Source: Piromyces finnis (taxonomy: Eukaryota; Neocallimastigomycota; Neocallimastigomycetes; Neocallimastigales; Neocallimastigaceae). Taken from it: a stretch of 64,000 nucleotides of DNA. Under the pieces are notes generated by a model that saw only the letters and a program-made list of their open reading frames with translations, was not told the DNA's origin and ran no database searches. Shown one piece after another: positions 1 through 14,929 of this stretch. The DNA is taken from contig MCFH01000020.1 of assembly GCA_002104945.1 (NCBI GenBank), positions 620,001-684,000 on the forward strand. The letters run 5' to 3'. Each line of letters begins with the position of its first letter. The first letter of the stretch is position 1. The translations under genes and the position numbers were made by a program.

Positions 1-1080
<1,080 letters not shown>

Positions 1081-2102
1081 TTAAGGAATAGCTCCTATTA
1101 AACCATTATTTTTAAATACACATTGACAATTACATCCCGCAGGACAATATTTATTTTTCTCTTTAACAAACCAATCTCTTATATGATTCATATGTCCACC
1201 ATGATTACATATCATACAAAAGTTTGTTAATCCTATATATAAAAAATTTATATTAAAAAAATAATATATATATATTTTTTTAATATTAATTATTATTCTT
1301 ATAATAGTTATCTTATTTTTTGAAATAAAGTGTTCTTACCTCTAACTGGTAATCTACAAATAGCACAGATAGAACCACGTTTACTTTCATTACAACGCAT
1401 ACAGAAAAATCCTTTGTTATTTGGGATTAAATCTTTTTCACAATGAGAACATTTTATGGTAAGTTCTATATTTTGTAAATTATTGATTATTTATTATAGT
1501 AAATAGGGTAATATATATAAAGTTATTAATTATTATAAAATGTTTTTTTTTTTTTTATTGTAAATTTATTTATTCATTAATTAAAGGTATAAAGAAGAAA
1601 TATGAAATGCTTTTATAATTACCAAATGGTGGTGATTCAGTTTCGTTTAAATGCTGTTCTGTAACGAATTTTAATATTTCAGCTCTTTGTTTTAAATATC
1701 CCCATGAATATAAAATTTCTGCATAAACTATTCGGTAGCAATCATACAATGTTTGTTTATTAGAATCGATTAATGGAATATAAATATCACTATGGAATTA
1801 TTAAAAAAGTTATAAAATATACATTATTTGTTTAGAATAATAAAGTATAAATATAATAGTTTATTTTAACTAAAGATTATAAATTTTATTTATAATACTG
1901 CTATTATAACATATTTTATAACACATTTATTTTATTATTCTTAGTAATTACCCTCCTTCTTCATCATCAAATTCACCATATGGTTGAACACGACTCATGG
2001 TAATTTCACTTGTCATATTTTTCTAATTTATTATATAATGAATATTAAAAATAATATTTTAGTTAAAAGTATTACTATAAAATTTAAATTTAAAATTTAT
2101 AT

Positions 2103-2136
<34 letters not shown>

Positions 2137-5100
2137 CGTTTGTTACATTGTGATTTTGAGTAATTATTTGACCTCCCATATTTCCAGTCATAATGAGATT
2201 ATTATACGAATTTATTGGGTTAATTTGATTAAGATTTGAATTATTTGTTAAACTATTAGTATTATTATTAATAGTGTTATTCATTTCAATAGTACTTAAT
2301 GAAGAATTATCATTAATTATAGTATTTTCATTTTCTTTGGAATTATCAAGTTTTGAGACAGGTTGATTTGCATATCTGTTAATATAACTATTGTAATTTG
2401 TAGTGGTTATGATTGGATTTCTAATCATTGTTGATTTTTGATTTAAAATGTTTTCTTTTAGTAATGCATTATTATTTATTTCACTTGAACTTTTGGTTGG
2501 ATGAGGGCGAGGGGAAGGTTTTACATTTTGTCCATTAATTTTCATCATCTTTTCATTTTCTTCAATTATAGAAACTGGAATTGGATTGTTATAATCCATA
2601 GATGAGTTATGATTCGCAGGTGAATGGAATTGTTGTGATTTTGACATCGGCAATGGTACTTGCATTTGCATATTATTATTATTACTGGTATTAGTACTAC
2701 CATTATTATTATTGTTGTTGTTGATATTGTTATTATTATTATTGTTGTTGCTGCTGTTATCACTGCTATTGTTATTATTATTGTTATTATTAATGTTATT
2801 ATTATTGTTGTTGTTGCTAGATCCATTTGACATATAATATGGATGTGATGGTGGTTGTAAATAACTACTTTCATTTGATATCATTTGTCTTCTTATGCCT
2901 TCATTATAATTTCCTGTTGGATATTTATTAATAAATGGTCTTGTATTTATAAAACCAGGATATGACATATTCATATTTACTTGGTTATAATTATTATTAT
3001 TTACATATATATTTTGATTTATGGAAGGTTTTGGGGTATGATTATTAATATTTGTTATATATTGAACCATATGTGGTTGAAGAGAATTATTTGGTAAATT
3101 CTAATTTATAAAAAAAAAATATTTTTTTAAATAATTAATATTAATTTTAAATGAAATGAAATGATAATCTTTAGTTATCTCTACTTACATATTTAATAGG
3201 CATTTCTATTACACCTCTATTAGAAGTTGGTGATTTTACATTCTCATATTCCATATTCTGTCCTGTAGGAATTTGATTTCCCTAAATATCATTTTTTTTT
3301 ATGTTAGTATATGTAATTTAAATATAGAGTAGAAACTATTAATGTTAAGTGGTTATACCTTTTTAGGTTTTATCATTCCCATTGGAGTAAAGGTAGTAGC
3401 GGGATGACCATCAACCATATTACCAGTACTAAATGGACTATAACTACCTTCATAATCTAATTGACTATTTAATAATAAAGAATTTCTTGATTTTGTTATA
3501 TTATTTTGATCATTTGTATAACTATTAAGTTGCATTTGATGAACTTCTATTTCTGATACCTATAAATTTTATTAATTACCATTTAATTAAAATCTAAAAA
3601 CTTTTAATGATATAAAATAGCTATCTATAATTTTACTTTTACTGGTACAATTATATTTTCATTTTTATATGGGATTGTAAATACACAGGATAATAAAGCC
3701 AAGGTTTGAACGTCACCTTGCTTTTCTAGATATGAAAATCTTTTATATTCATATATCACCATTTTAGAAATATTTAATAATAATAGTAATAATGGTAAAT
3801 ATATATCACTTACATAGTATTTACTAAATGTCTTCCAAATGGATGTAATTTCCAAGAGATTGATGTTTTTTCTTCAACAACATGATGACCATTAAAATCA
3901 TTTTTTGATATTATAGCTTTTCTATACTTTGAAAGAATTAAACCAACAATACCCCAAATTTTTACAAGATCAGGTCTATTATTCTTTTTTGCTGCTCTAC
4001 AGTTTTTCATACATATAATAACAGCATCGTCACCTTGAAGGCTAAATAGTTATATTTATGAAAATAAAATTTACTATTAATAACTCAATTTAATTAGCTA
4101 TTTATTAAAAAATAAAAATAGATATGTCATACGTATAATCTTTAGCTAAATTTTTATTAATTGGAAGTAGACATTGAATATCTTTAACAAATATTGATGC
4201 ACCGAAATATCCTGAATCATCTTCTTTTTTGGATTTTTCTTTTTCACTTGAATTTTCTTTCTTATCTAAAGAAAATACTGGAACGTCATTATAGTTCATA
4301 TCATCATCAATAGCTTCGTTAATAATTTCTTCATTTGTCTTAAATGATTCATTATAACTACTTAATGTTGAATGAGTTATTGATTCAACCAAGCCATTTG
4401 ATGATTTTGAAGTTGATAAATTAATACCTCCTGAATATTGATAACCATGATATCTTTTATTCATAACAATAGGAGTTGTTGATTCACTATCATCGTATTC
4501 GGTATCGTGTGATGAAGGAGGTTGTGATATTATACTTAAATTATCACTTTCTACATTAGAGTCATTATCAACATTTAAAAATTCCTTGTCCTTAGAATTA
4601 TTATTTGGATTTTCTTCCATATTCATCATATTATTTGAAAGAAATGATGGATGGTTTGAAGCACTATTTATTGGTGGATCTATTGGTGAATTAGCTTCTA
4701 ATGGGAAAGTTTCATTATTAATTACTGAATCTAATTTGTTATCTAATAATGATGTTAACAAAGAGCCTGATGGAATATCTGGTTTTGCTTTAGTATATTG
4801 TCTAACTCTTCTTAAGAAATTTGAAGTTGAGGCTAATGCAGGTTGAAGGTTTGTATTCGGCTATAATTATATTTTTTAATATTAAATGTAATTTATTATT
4901 TAATAATTTAAACTTTATGTTAATCATTTTTTGAAAAAATATTAATAATATATGTATATAATATAATAATGTACTTTTTTTAAATTAATAATAAAGTTTA
5001 AAATATTTGATGCCGTTAAAAAAAAAAAAAAAAAAAAATAATGTACTTTTGGTTTATAGAATAAACTTGGCATTGGTGCTTCCTCTTGATCTTCTTCGTC

Positions 5101-8100
5101 CATGTCAAACCATAAATTTAATTTTCCATCATTACCATCATCTACTTTATCTATTATATTATTTTGATTAATAGCACTTGAAGAAGTAATTATAGCATCA
5201 TCTGTACGAAGTGGTTCTTGATTAACACCATTACCGGTTAAGAAAACTTTTGGGTATCTTACTAAAATGAAATTTCTATAACTATCATATAGGTCAAATG
5301 TTTTTGGTTGAGTTGTAAATTGTGTAGTTTGTAAAATTGGTTGTTGATTATGCGTTCCTAATGTATGAGTTGTAAATTTGGTTTCTGATGGATGAGGAAG
5401 AGGCGAAAAGAAAACAATTAATTTGCCTGTAGGAGAAAAGCGTGCACCACATAAACATGGGTATGGTACATTTTGTGTACTAGAATAATTAAAGTGGTTT
5501 TCATTTTTGGAACTCTTTTTCTTGAATGATTGTTTATTTTCTATTGATGATAAATTATCAGACGATGAAGTTGATATATTATCTATGTCATCTTGATTAT
5601 TTGTAAATGAATAATCATCAAAAAAGCTAACATTTCTTGGATAAGTAACCTCATCATTTTCAGTTGATATTCTTAAAGTGGACGATGCATCACCTGACAA
5701 TAAAAATTGAATACTGGCTTCTAAACATGGGAATGATTTTTCTGCGTATGTATTGGCAATTTCTTCAAGTTTCTATTAAATGTAATTATATAATGGAAGA
5801 GGATAAATTAAATTTAAATTAAATATATATATAATTAGTTTATTTTCATTGAATTTTATTAATTAATATAATATAAAACTCGAATTAATACACTTGTCAT
5901 GAAATTTCTATTTGCCATAGAAATCATTCCTGTTTTTTGGATTTCAAAGGTTGGTGGGGCTTTGTTTGGATATTGCGGAGGAAATTGAATATTTACTTTT
6001 ACAAATACTGCTGGAATACCCGGTTTAACATAACTCTCAAAGTGATGTAATGTAATAGTACATGTACGATATGTAAAATTTACCTTTTTTTTTTTTTTTA
6101 AATTAAAAAAAATATATTTATATTATTATTATATATTAAATTATGGATAATCTAAAAAAATGTATGAATTTTAGAATTTTACCTTTTCAAACCTAACACT
6201 TGGGAAACGTTTTGAAATCCATTCAATTTCATCTTCTAGACTCGTTGGTATATATGTTTCTCTTATTTGATCTTTCTTTTCTATATCATTAGTTATTCCT
6301 GTAAATATATCATCATCTTCTTGAAAGTATGAGCCATCAAAGTCTTCTTCTTTCATAACAGATATATTATTCATTGATTTATTCCGATTAACAGCTAATG
6401 CTATGTCTTGGGAATCAACATTTAATTTTGGTAAAGCTGGTGGTTTTGTTTCTGAAATAGAAAATGACATAGATAATGATGATGAAAATGAATCAATATT
6501 TGTATTTAATTGACTTGGGGTATCTATTTGTGTTTTTTGTTGTTGAGATGATGATTCATTACTTATTTTTATATCATCTGATGCACCATTATTTGTTATT
6601 GAAATCATATTTCCATCTTTTAAATTATCATTTGATTCCGAATTATCATTTCCTAATAACTTTTATATTTTTTAAAAATTATTATAATAATATAAATAAA
6701 TTGAGTTAGTAATGAAAATGGTATTTATTACAGTGTTATATTAAGATTTTTTAATATTTATATAAAATACAAACTTTTAAATTTTTTGGATTAACAGGCC
6801 ATAATTTCAATGTTTTATCTTTTGACCATGTAACCAGTTGATAATTTACTAAATTCAATAATAAATTAAAATTTATAATCATATATCAATAATCTGAAGT
6901 TTTTGATACAAGAAAAATACCAATATAAATATTAAAGTTACCTGTATCATTTTGATTTTCCTTTTTAGATCTCCATAAAAATTCACGAACAACGTCATTA
7001 TGTCCACTAAATGAATATACTGGTGTATTTAAATCATTACGACTCCACATTAAAAGTTGTGAATCATTTCTTTGAGGCATAGTTATAATTAATTCACCGA
7101 ATGGCTATTAAATATTTAAAATGTATATCTTAAGTCATCTTACTATTAATAAAATATAAATTAATTATATATACTTACAGCATAACGAGCTCTCCATACA
7201 GGAGTATTAGTTGTTATTACACCTTTACAAGATTTTGGATTATTTATGTCCCAAAACTTAATTTTATATTTATATATTTAGTAAATCAAAGGATTATTAA
7301 TAATTGGCTTTATCTTATAAAAAGGAAGATTACCTTAACAAGTTTATCCTGACTACACGTCAATATTTCATTTTCTTTTGAATTATGCCAATCTATACCA
7401 TAAATTTTATTCATATGTGCTGTTATTGTTGTTACTGGAGCTGAACCTTTCTGTGTATTAGAGTTATTAAATTTTATTTTATATTAATAGTGAAAAAAAT
7501 AGGATATTACTTTATTTTATTATAAAAATTATAATATTTACTCTTATATCCCAAATTCTTAAATCAGAATCATGTGAAGAGGCAAGTAACCATTCATTCT
7601 TTTTATTAAACTTTACTTGTGTAGCTCCAGCTAGTAATATTACAATCAACGACAAATTTAATTTTTTTTTTTTTTTATAAAAAAAATGAATAAATTAATC
7701 TTCATTTTTTCATATAACTTAGAAATTTTGAGAATTTTTAAGTTATTATATATACATATTTTTTTTTTTTAAATGTTACCTGTCCATGCACAAAATGAAT
7801 TCACTGGTTTTTTATTTGGACTTTTTAAATCCCATATATGAATATAGCTATCCAAAGAACATGTTGCTAATACATCAGGATTAAAACCACTCCAATTTAT
7901 ATCACTAACAGCACGCGTATGTGAAGATAGTACAAATTCAATATGTTTTGAAGATGATGAAGATGAAGTTGAATTTAATGCTAAATTCCAAATTAATACT
8001 TTTTGATTTGACTATTAATAATGAAAATGTTTTTCGTGGTATTGTTGTATTTAGATATTAAAATAAAGAATAATATATGAAATTGATTTTTTATATAATA

Positions 8101-8616
8101 TTATCAATAAAGTTGAGAAAATTTAGAAACATCTTTTCAAAATTTTATTTTATTTATTTAATAAAATATATTTTATATTTTTTATATTAAATTTGTATTA
8201 TTCTATCATTACAGTTGAAGCTATCAAATTTTGTCTTTCTAAATGTGGATTCCATTGGACATCAGCAACTTCCCATTTTGTTATATGTTGTAATACTCTT
8301 GGCATTTCATATGGGGCTTCAAGATTTAAAATAAACATACCTTTTTTACTTTATTTTTTATTATAAATTTAGTATAAATTAAGAAGTTATTTGAACAATA
8401 TGAATAATCCAGTAATATAATATAAAAATAAAAAAAAATTCATATTTAAAATATTTTAAATATTTACGCAGCTAAAACAACATCTCTTGAATTTGGTGAT
8501 ATACTGACAGTAGTAACTGGTTGTTCGAAATGCACAGATAAAGATTGATATATTGTAGAGGTATTGGTTGAATTTAGGGATGTTGCTGAAATGTTTTTTT
8601 GATTTACATTAGACAT
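1081..8616 (-). CDS. WDR59/Sea3-type subunit of the SEA (GATOR2) complex
   Basis: Likely a scaffold subunit of the GATOR2/SEA complex that controls TORC1 at the vacuole or lysosome. About 21 exons run from the ATG at 8616 to the stop at 1081, giving roughly 1,700 residues. WD40 repeats come first (about 8616-6775; phrases such as ADVQWNPH and FSGHNDVVREFLWR match WDR59 closely). An RWD domain follows (about 6080-5700). The middle holds WDR59 signatures CGARFSPTGKL, DIQCLLP, RPDLVKIW and GDVQTLALLSCVF. The end holds DCYRIVYAEILYSWG and a cysteine-rich RING-like finger (CAICRLPVRG, CMICNHGGHMNHI, CPAGCNCQC; 1465-1081). Non-conserved Asn/Ser-rich spacers make it longer than animal WDR59, chiefly a poly-Asn exon at 3100-2140. 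Exon borders are by eye. Domain order makes one gene far likelier than several. Confidence 0.9.
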
Positions 8617-9455
8617 TTTTAAAAATTACTAATTCCATTAAAATTAAAAATTTAATTTAAAATATTTATGATAAATAAATGATAATTTTAGTTTAATATA
8701 GTGTTAAAGTTTTATTTTGTTTATCATTATAATATTTAAATGTAAAACTGTAGAATGGATATTTTTTATTACATTTCTTTTTATTAAAATATATAGGTTT
8801 ATTTATATATATATATATACTATATCAATTTTTATATTTTGTTTTTCTATACTTTAAATATAAAAATACATATAAATAATAAATACTTTTCTATTTCAAA
8901 AATGAGAAGATTAAATTTATTTCATTGTCACTTTTAAAAACAAAATTAACTATATTTTGTAATTGGAAATGCAATTTTATTTTTAAAACTTCTTTTTTTT
9001 TTTTTTTATTATTTTTATTGCTATTATATTAAATTCTTAATAAAAATTGTATAGATAAAATTTGTTAAAATTTAATAGAAAAAAAATATATTAAATTTTT
9101 GTATCACCAAAACTAATATATAAAATATATAAAATAGAAATAAAAAAAATTTTAAATAAAATAATATTTCTATAATGAAAATGATACTAAAAAAAAGGTA
9201 TACAGGACATATTAACAAATTACAGAAAAAAAAAAAAAAAATAAAAAAGGATGTATTTTAAAATTTAATTTAATTGATAAATATATATATATTTAATTGC
9301 ATGGTATAATATTTTTCCTTTAATTACTAATATCAATGTAAAAGTAAAAAATATAGATAAAAATTGAAATTGAATTTAATAATAGTACATAAATATTTGA
9401 CTTAAATGTAAATAATAAAGGTATATTAATATATAATCATCCATAGATAAATGGT
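8617..9455. other. Intergenic spacer between tandem minus-strand genes
   Basis: About 840 bp of A/T-rich DNA between the CFAP58-type 3' end and the WDR59-type start. It should hold the 3' UTR of the former and the promoter of the latter. No further gene, RNA or clear regulatory motif is visible. Confidence 0.7.
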
Positions 9456-11472
9456 TCAATATATATACGGTTTTCCCTTAAAATTGTAATTTTTATACAA
9501 TTACTTCATTACTATCAGTTTTGTTAATATTAATATACATCTTCTTTTTTCTTTTTATAGGGAAATTTCTTATCCTATATAATTTAAAATGTATAAATGA
9601 GTATAAATATATATCTAAAATAGAATATAAATTATATATATCTGTTAATATATAGAATTTGTACTTTGGATTCATTTCTAATTTCCTACTCAGATTTTCA
9701 TATTTCTTCTTTTGGTTATAATACTTTGATTTTTGGTTTTGTATTTCATCATTTAATCGTACAATTTCAACTTTGTAATCTTCAATTTGAGATTGATACA
9801 TATTTAATTCCGATGCAAGACTCTAAAGTATAGTGAATTCATATTTTTATTTTATTTAAAATAAATAATTTAACAAAAGACAAATATAAATTTTAAATAT
9901 ATGTAATATGTAATAGAGATGTAATTACCTTGCTTTCATTAATTTTTGATTTCAAAGATTCTCTATAATATCTTAATTGTTCCATTGTTTTAACGCCAGG
10001 CTGTCTTTCTAGTATTTTTTTTAATTTCTCATACATTTTGTTTTTCTCTTGTAATTCTTGTTCTTTTCCTATTAAATCTTCAGTATTTCTTAATAAACGT
10101 TTTTGTAAACTTTGAATCTTTAATATTAACTCAAAACTTTCTGGGTCACTACCGCTTAATTTTCTCCAACGATGAACATTCATTGGTGTTTTCAATTCAT
10201 CTTCCAATACTTTCATTTTAGTATTAGTAATGACTGCTTCATTTTGTAATGAAAATATTTCCCTTTTTAATTTTTCTGAGTTTTTAGCTTCAAGAGAAAG
10301 TAGACTTTTTTCTCTTCTCAATTTTTTAACTTCCAATTTTAATACTCTAATATCTTCAATTCTATCGTTATAGAAGAATTCACCCTTCACTAATGCTGAT
10401 TTTTGAAGTTTAAGTTTTTCGTATAGTAATGAAATTTCATCATTTCTCATTATGATTTGATTTTGCATTAAATTCTAAATTTAATAATTATAAAATTATT
10501 TTAATTTTTTTTTTTTTTTTATTAAATACAAAAGTTAATAAAACGAAATTCATGAATCTTAATAAACATTTGTATTATATGCCATACCTTTTCTTTAATT
10601 AAATTTTCATAATCACTCAAAATTTTTTTACGTTCTTTTTCTAATTCTATTAATGTATGTCTCATATTTTCTTCAGTAGATTGCTTTATAATGATAAATA
10701 AAAATATTTATTGTTAAAAAATTAACTCTTTTCTAATTAACTAATTATAATTACAAAAAAATTTGTCATACCAAATTTTTAATAAACATTTTATTATTCA
10801 ATAATTCATTTTGTTGACCTGAAATTTGATTTAATAAACTTTCTTTTTCTTTTTCCAGTTTTTTCTTTTCAAAATTAGTTTTCGCAATTACTATTTTTAA
10901 TAATAATAACAAAAAAAAAAAAAAAAGAAAAGAAATTTTATAATTATATTAATATATTTTTAATATTCTTATAAAGAATAATGTATTATTACCTATTTCT
11001 TTCATTCTAACTTCTTCTTTCATATTATCGATTGTATGGGAATTTGATTTATTTTTTCTTTTTAATTCTAATAATTCATCATTGGACTCTGCAAGTTTTT
11101 TTGAATAGTTGTTTCTGTCGGTTTTAACATTTTCATATAATTTCTATATAAATTAAACAATAAATAAAAATTTAGTTATTTATTTGAATAAATCCAAATT
11201 ATAAAAATAAATAAAAAAAAAAAAAAAATGAACAATATACCATGCAATCATCATATTTCCTTTCTAATGTTGAATACTTTTTAGCTGCATCTTCAATATT
11301 GATTTTTAACATTTTGATACTAGCTTGTTTGTCATTTAAAGAATTTTTCAACGATGACTGAACTAAAAAATTATTATCTCTTTCTTTTTCTAATGAATAG
11401 ATAATCTATTATTTTATATTATATATAAATATTTCCAAATTATTTAAAAATCTTTATCAGTTATTATTTTAT

Positions 11473-11507
<35 letters not shown>

Positions 11508-13721
11508 TAATAATATATTATATCTATATTTAATAAATATTATGTTTATTATATTATTGTTACTTTTCTCATTTTAGATGCTTCATCTTTATATGCTTGA
11601 ATCTCATGTTCCGTATTTTTAATAGTCTGTTCATTAACTTTAATTATACCAACTTGTTTGGTATTATTATTCAATTGGGCAATATAATTTCTATTTAATA
11701 TTTCTCTTTCTCTAGTCATTTCATTTATCTGTTTTTTTAATTTTTCACATTCTTTGTCTTTTTCTTCTCCATTTTTTGTTAAAAGCATTACTTTTTTCTA
11801 ACAATATATTAAAATTAAAATAAATATTAAAGAATGAATTATAATAATTTTTATTATACAATTACTTACATTTAAGTTTTCTTCCCTTTCTTCCTGAGAT
11901 GCTATACATTCTTCTAACATTTTTTCTTTTTTAATTAACTGATCATTATATTTTATTAATTTATCATTTTTATTTTGTAAATGGGTAATTTGCATTTCTA
12001 ACTTTTTCATTACAGATTCATTCTTATAATTTTCAGTAACTAATAAATTAATTTTTACATTTTGTTCTTCCATTTCTGCTTGTTGCTTTTCCATTGATGC
12101 TTCAATAAATTCTTTTGCTTTATCAGAATTTTTATTCTTCATTTGTTCTTTTGATAATTCTTCTTTATATCTTTCAATTAAATCATTACATGCTGATATT
12201 TCTTTTATTTTTTCTTCTGTTGCTTTTTCTTTCTCCTCAATAGTTTCATTCATCTTTTCTATTTGTCCTTCCATTTTATGTTTTTCTCTAATTTCACGTT
12301 CCTTTTCTAACCTAACTTTTATAAATTCACCCTGAATTTCTGTTAATTGTTCTGTTAATTCTTTATTTCTATCTGTTATCGATGATAAATCTGTTTCCTT
12401 TTTTATAGATTCACTTTCCAAATTTAAAATATCCTGATGTTGTTTATTTATTTCCTTCGTTAATGATGCTACTTTCTATGTAGCAATGAAAAATGTATGT
12501 ATTAGTAATGATCATTATATTGAAGATATTTATTATATATAATTTGATTTGATTTTTATATAAAAATGATTTTAATATATTATTATTAAAATTAGTTTAA
12601 AAATAAATTTATAAAAAATAAAAATATTATATTTTGTATATAAATAATAATTTACATAATAAATAATAAATTAATATTTTATATATATATAATTATTTAA
12701 TATAAAAAAAAATAAGTAAATTTACCTCCTCAAGCTCTTTCATATAATCAACACTTCCGTCATCATCAACTTGAATTTCAGATTCATCAATTAAATCATT
12801 AGGTAAATTATCCAGTTTTCCTTTTACCCTTCTTCTATATTTAACAATTTCTTTTTTTAAAAGATCAATTGTTTCTTTCTGAATTGCATCAGTTTCGTTT
12901 TTTTTTTCAATACTTTTCCATGCTTTTTCTAATTCCAAATTTAAATTTACAATATTTATTCTATCATTCCTGGAAACATTTAATACACCTTGAATTTTTA
13001 TAATACAACTATTTAGAAATCTGGATAGATCAGTACATTTATTATAAAGAGCAGTTTCATTCAATTTTGATTTAACTAATAATTTTGAAAGTTTATTATA
13101 TTCATCTTTAACCTTTGCTATAATATATTGTGAATCTTGTTGTTTATCTTCTTCATTTATAATATCATTTAATGACTTGACTGGTTCACTAGATAAATCA
13201 CCGGGATATTGTCGATTTAAAAACCCAGAAAGATCTTTCACTATATTTTCAACATTATCTTCATCTTTTAATTCATCATTAGAGCTTCTAAAATCCGAGT
13301 TTCCCTTCGACAAATCTGTTAGACTATTGTTAAATATTTTAGTAATTTCATCTAAATCCTTCATATCTTCTTCATCTTGTGGAGTATTTGGATGATAAAG
13401 TTTTCCAAGTACTTCTATATTATGAGAAGGAAAATTATTATTATTCATTACATTTAAGTCTTGGTTTTTTAAATAAGTTGTTATGGGTCTAGATTCTGTA
13501 TTGTCATCATCATACGTAATATTAATATCATTATCACTTAGTATTGAATTTAGATTATTATTTTCTTCTCTGCTATTTTCTTCACTACTATTTTCTTCAC
13601 TATTATTTTCTTCACTATTATTTTCTTCACTGATATTTTCTTCATTATTATTTTCTTCACTATTATTTTCTTCATCATAATTTTCTTCGTTATTAATACT
13701 ATCTTCTTGATTTTCACTCAT
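9456..13721 (-). CDS. CFAP58-type cilia/flagella coiled-coil protein
   Basis: A long coiled-coil protein of about 1,000 residues in roughly ten exons, starting at 13721. Residues 1-60 are an acidic Asn/Glu/Ser repeat. The rest is heptad-rich. Family recognition rests on LELEKAWKSIEKK near 12950 and on the C-terminal block at 10470-9940 with RNDEISLLYEKLKLQ, RVLKLEVKKLRREK and NVHRWRKLSGSDP, which closely match animal CFAP58 (CCDC147). CFAP58 acts in axoneme and sperm-flagellum assembly, which fits a fungus with flagellated zoospores. The last exon is uncertain. Reading on past NPK gives low-complexity translated intron. Splicing at the GTACAA after that point to an AAG acceptor near 9475 gives a short tail ending at 9456, the end used here. 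Confidence 0.88.
13561..13690 (-). repeat. 15-nt coding minisatellite in the CFAP58-type N terminus
   Basis: Imperfect tandem copies of a 15-base unit encode repeated Asn-Ser/Asn-Glu-Glu-Asn blocks near the N terminus. The opposite strand is also open through it (poly Phe-Ser-Ser-Leu), which is a by-product of the repeat and not a gene. Confidence 0.85.
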
Positions 13722-14609
13722 GATTAATACGAATATTTATTTTATTTTACAAAAAAATAATTACAATTTTCTATATTAAAAATTTATAAAATATAAAATC
13801 TAAACATCTAATTTTTTTTTTTGTAATTGATATTTAACTATAATGTATAAAGAATAAAAAAAAAAGAAAAGAAAAAAATAAAATAAAAAAATAAAAATGT
13901 TGCATAAAACCTTAAATATATATGATAAACATTTATTATTTTATAAAATAATATAGGAATATAAATGGTTTTATTATAATAATAATAGTTAATATCAGTT
14001 AAAATAAATACTAAATTCTATTATATGTTAAATCCCATTTTTCATTCATTTCTTACTATGAAGTAAAAAAAAAAAAAAAGCACCGAGAATAATTTTTCTA
14101 AACTTTAAAATATAAATTTTGGAGAAATTTAATTTAATTAAATCTTATATTACCAAATATATTAATTAATTAAATTATCAAAAATTTCTTTTTATGATAT
14201 TAAAATTTAAATTTCTTCAAACTTTAAATAATATAAAAAAAAAAAGATAAAAATAAAATTTCCTTTGTAAAGAAATATTAATATTTTCCGATCAAATTTT
14301 AAAACATATTCATATTATTTATTCATATTTAACTAATTCTTTCTTTTATTATTATTACCTACTATTCAATTTACTTAATTTCTCATTTACTATTACATAA
14401 TATTCTTATAAAAAAATAAAAAAATAGTATATTAATAACTATGAAAAAATAATAATTTTCTTATGAAATAATATTTTATAGTATAAAACTTTATATGATA
14501 TAATTTTAAAATTATTATAATATTTTTATCATTTAATAAAAATTTAAAAAAATATTCTTTTCATAATAAATTAAATAATAATAATTATTATTATTTAATT
14601 TATTTTTAT

Positions 14610-14765
14610 ATTATTATTATTATTATTAGTATTAGTATTAGTATTAGTATTAGTATAAGTATTATTATTATTACTCTTATTATTATTTAATTTATTTTTA
14701 TATTATTTTTATATTATTATTATTATTATTATTAGTATTAGTATAAGTATTAGTATAAGTATTAT
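14610..14765. repeat. TTA/TTAGTA repeat block, duplicated
   Basis: Two similar blocks each run from an ATTTAATTTATTTTTATATT-type lead into TTA repeats and then into TTAGTA/TAAGTA hexamers (about 14615-14670 and 14710-14765). The shared order suggests local duplication of a compound microsatellite. Confidence 0.75.
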
Positions 14766-14865
14766 TTTTTTTTCTATAAAGCATGTAATTTATTAATAAA
14801 ATTAAAATAAAAAAGTGTAAAAATTTTTATGGTAAAAATAGATTTAAATTTTTTTACTTTAAATA

Positions 14866-14929
14866 TTTTGTACTACTATATTTTGTATTTATATAACTAT
14901 AGTACTGTGTAAAATGTAGTAGTACAAAA
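14866..14929. repeat. 19-bp inverted repeat with 26-bp loop
   Basis: The arm at 14866-14884 pairs with the arm at 14911-14929 with one mismatch, and the core is TTTTGTACTACTA against its complement. It could form a hairpin, or be the remains of a very short inverted-repeat element. No target-site duplication is evident. Confidence 0.6.

Noticed and set aside
3625..4010. Separate small genes in the middle of the WDR59-type region
   Set aside because: The fragments contain WDR59 signatures in the right order (RPDLVKIW, HPFGRHLV, GDVQTLALLSC) and sit between good splice sites, so they are exons of one gene.
13483..13680. Plus-strand frame rich in Phe, Ser and Leu opposite the CFAP58-type start
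   Set aside because: It arises from the 15-nt repeat encoding Asn/Glu/Ser on the minus strand. The minus-strand frame continues into conserved sequence.
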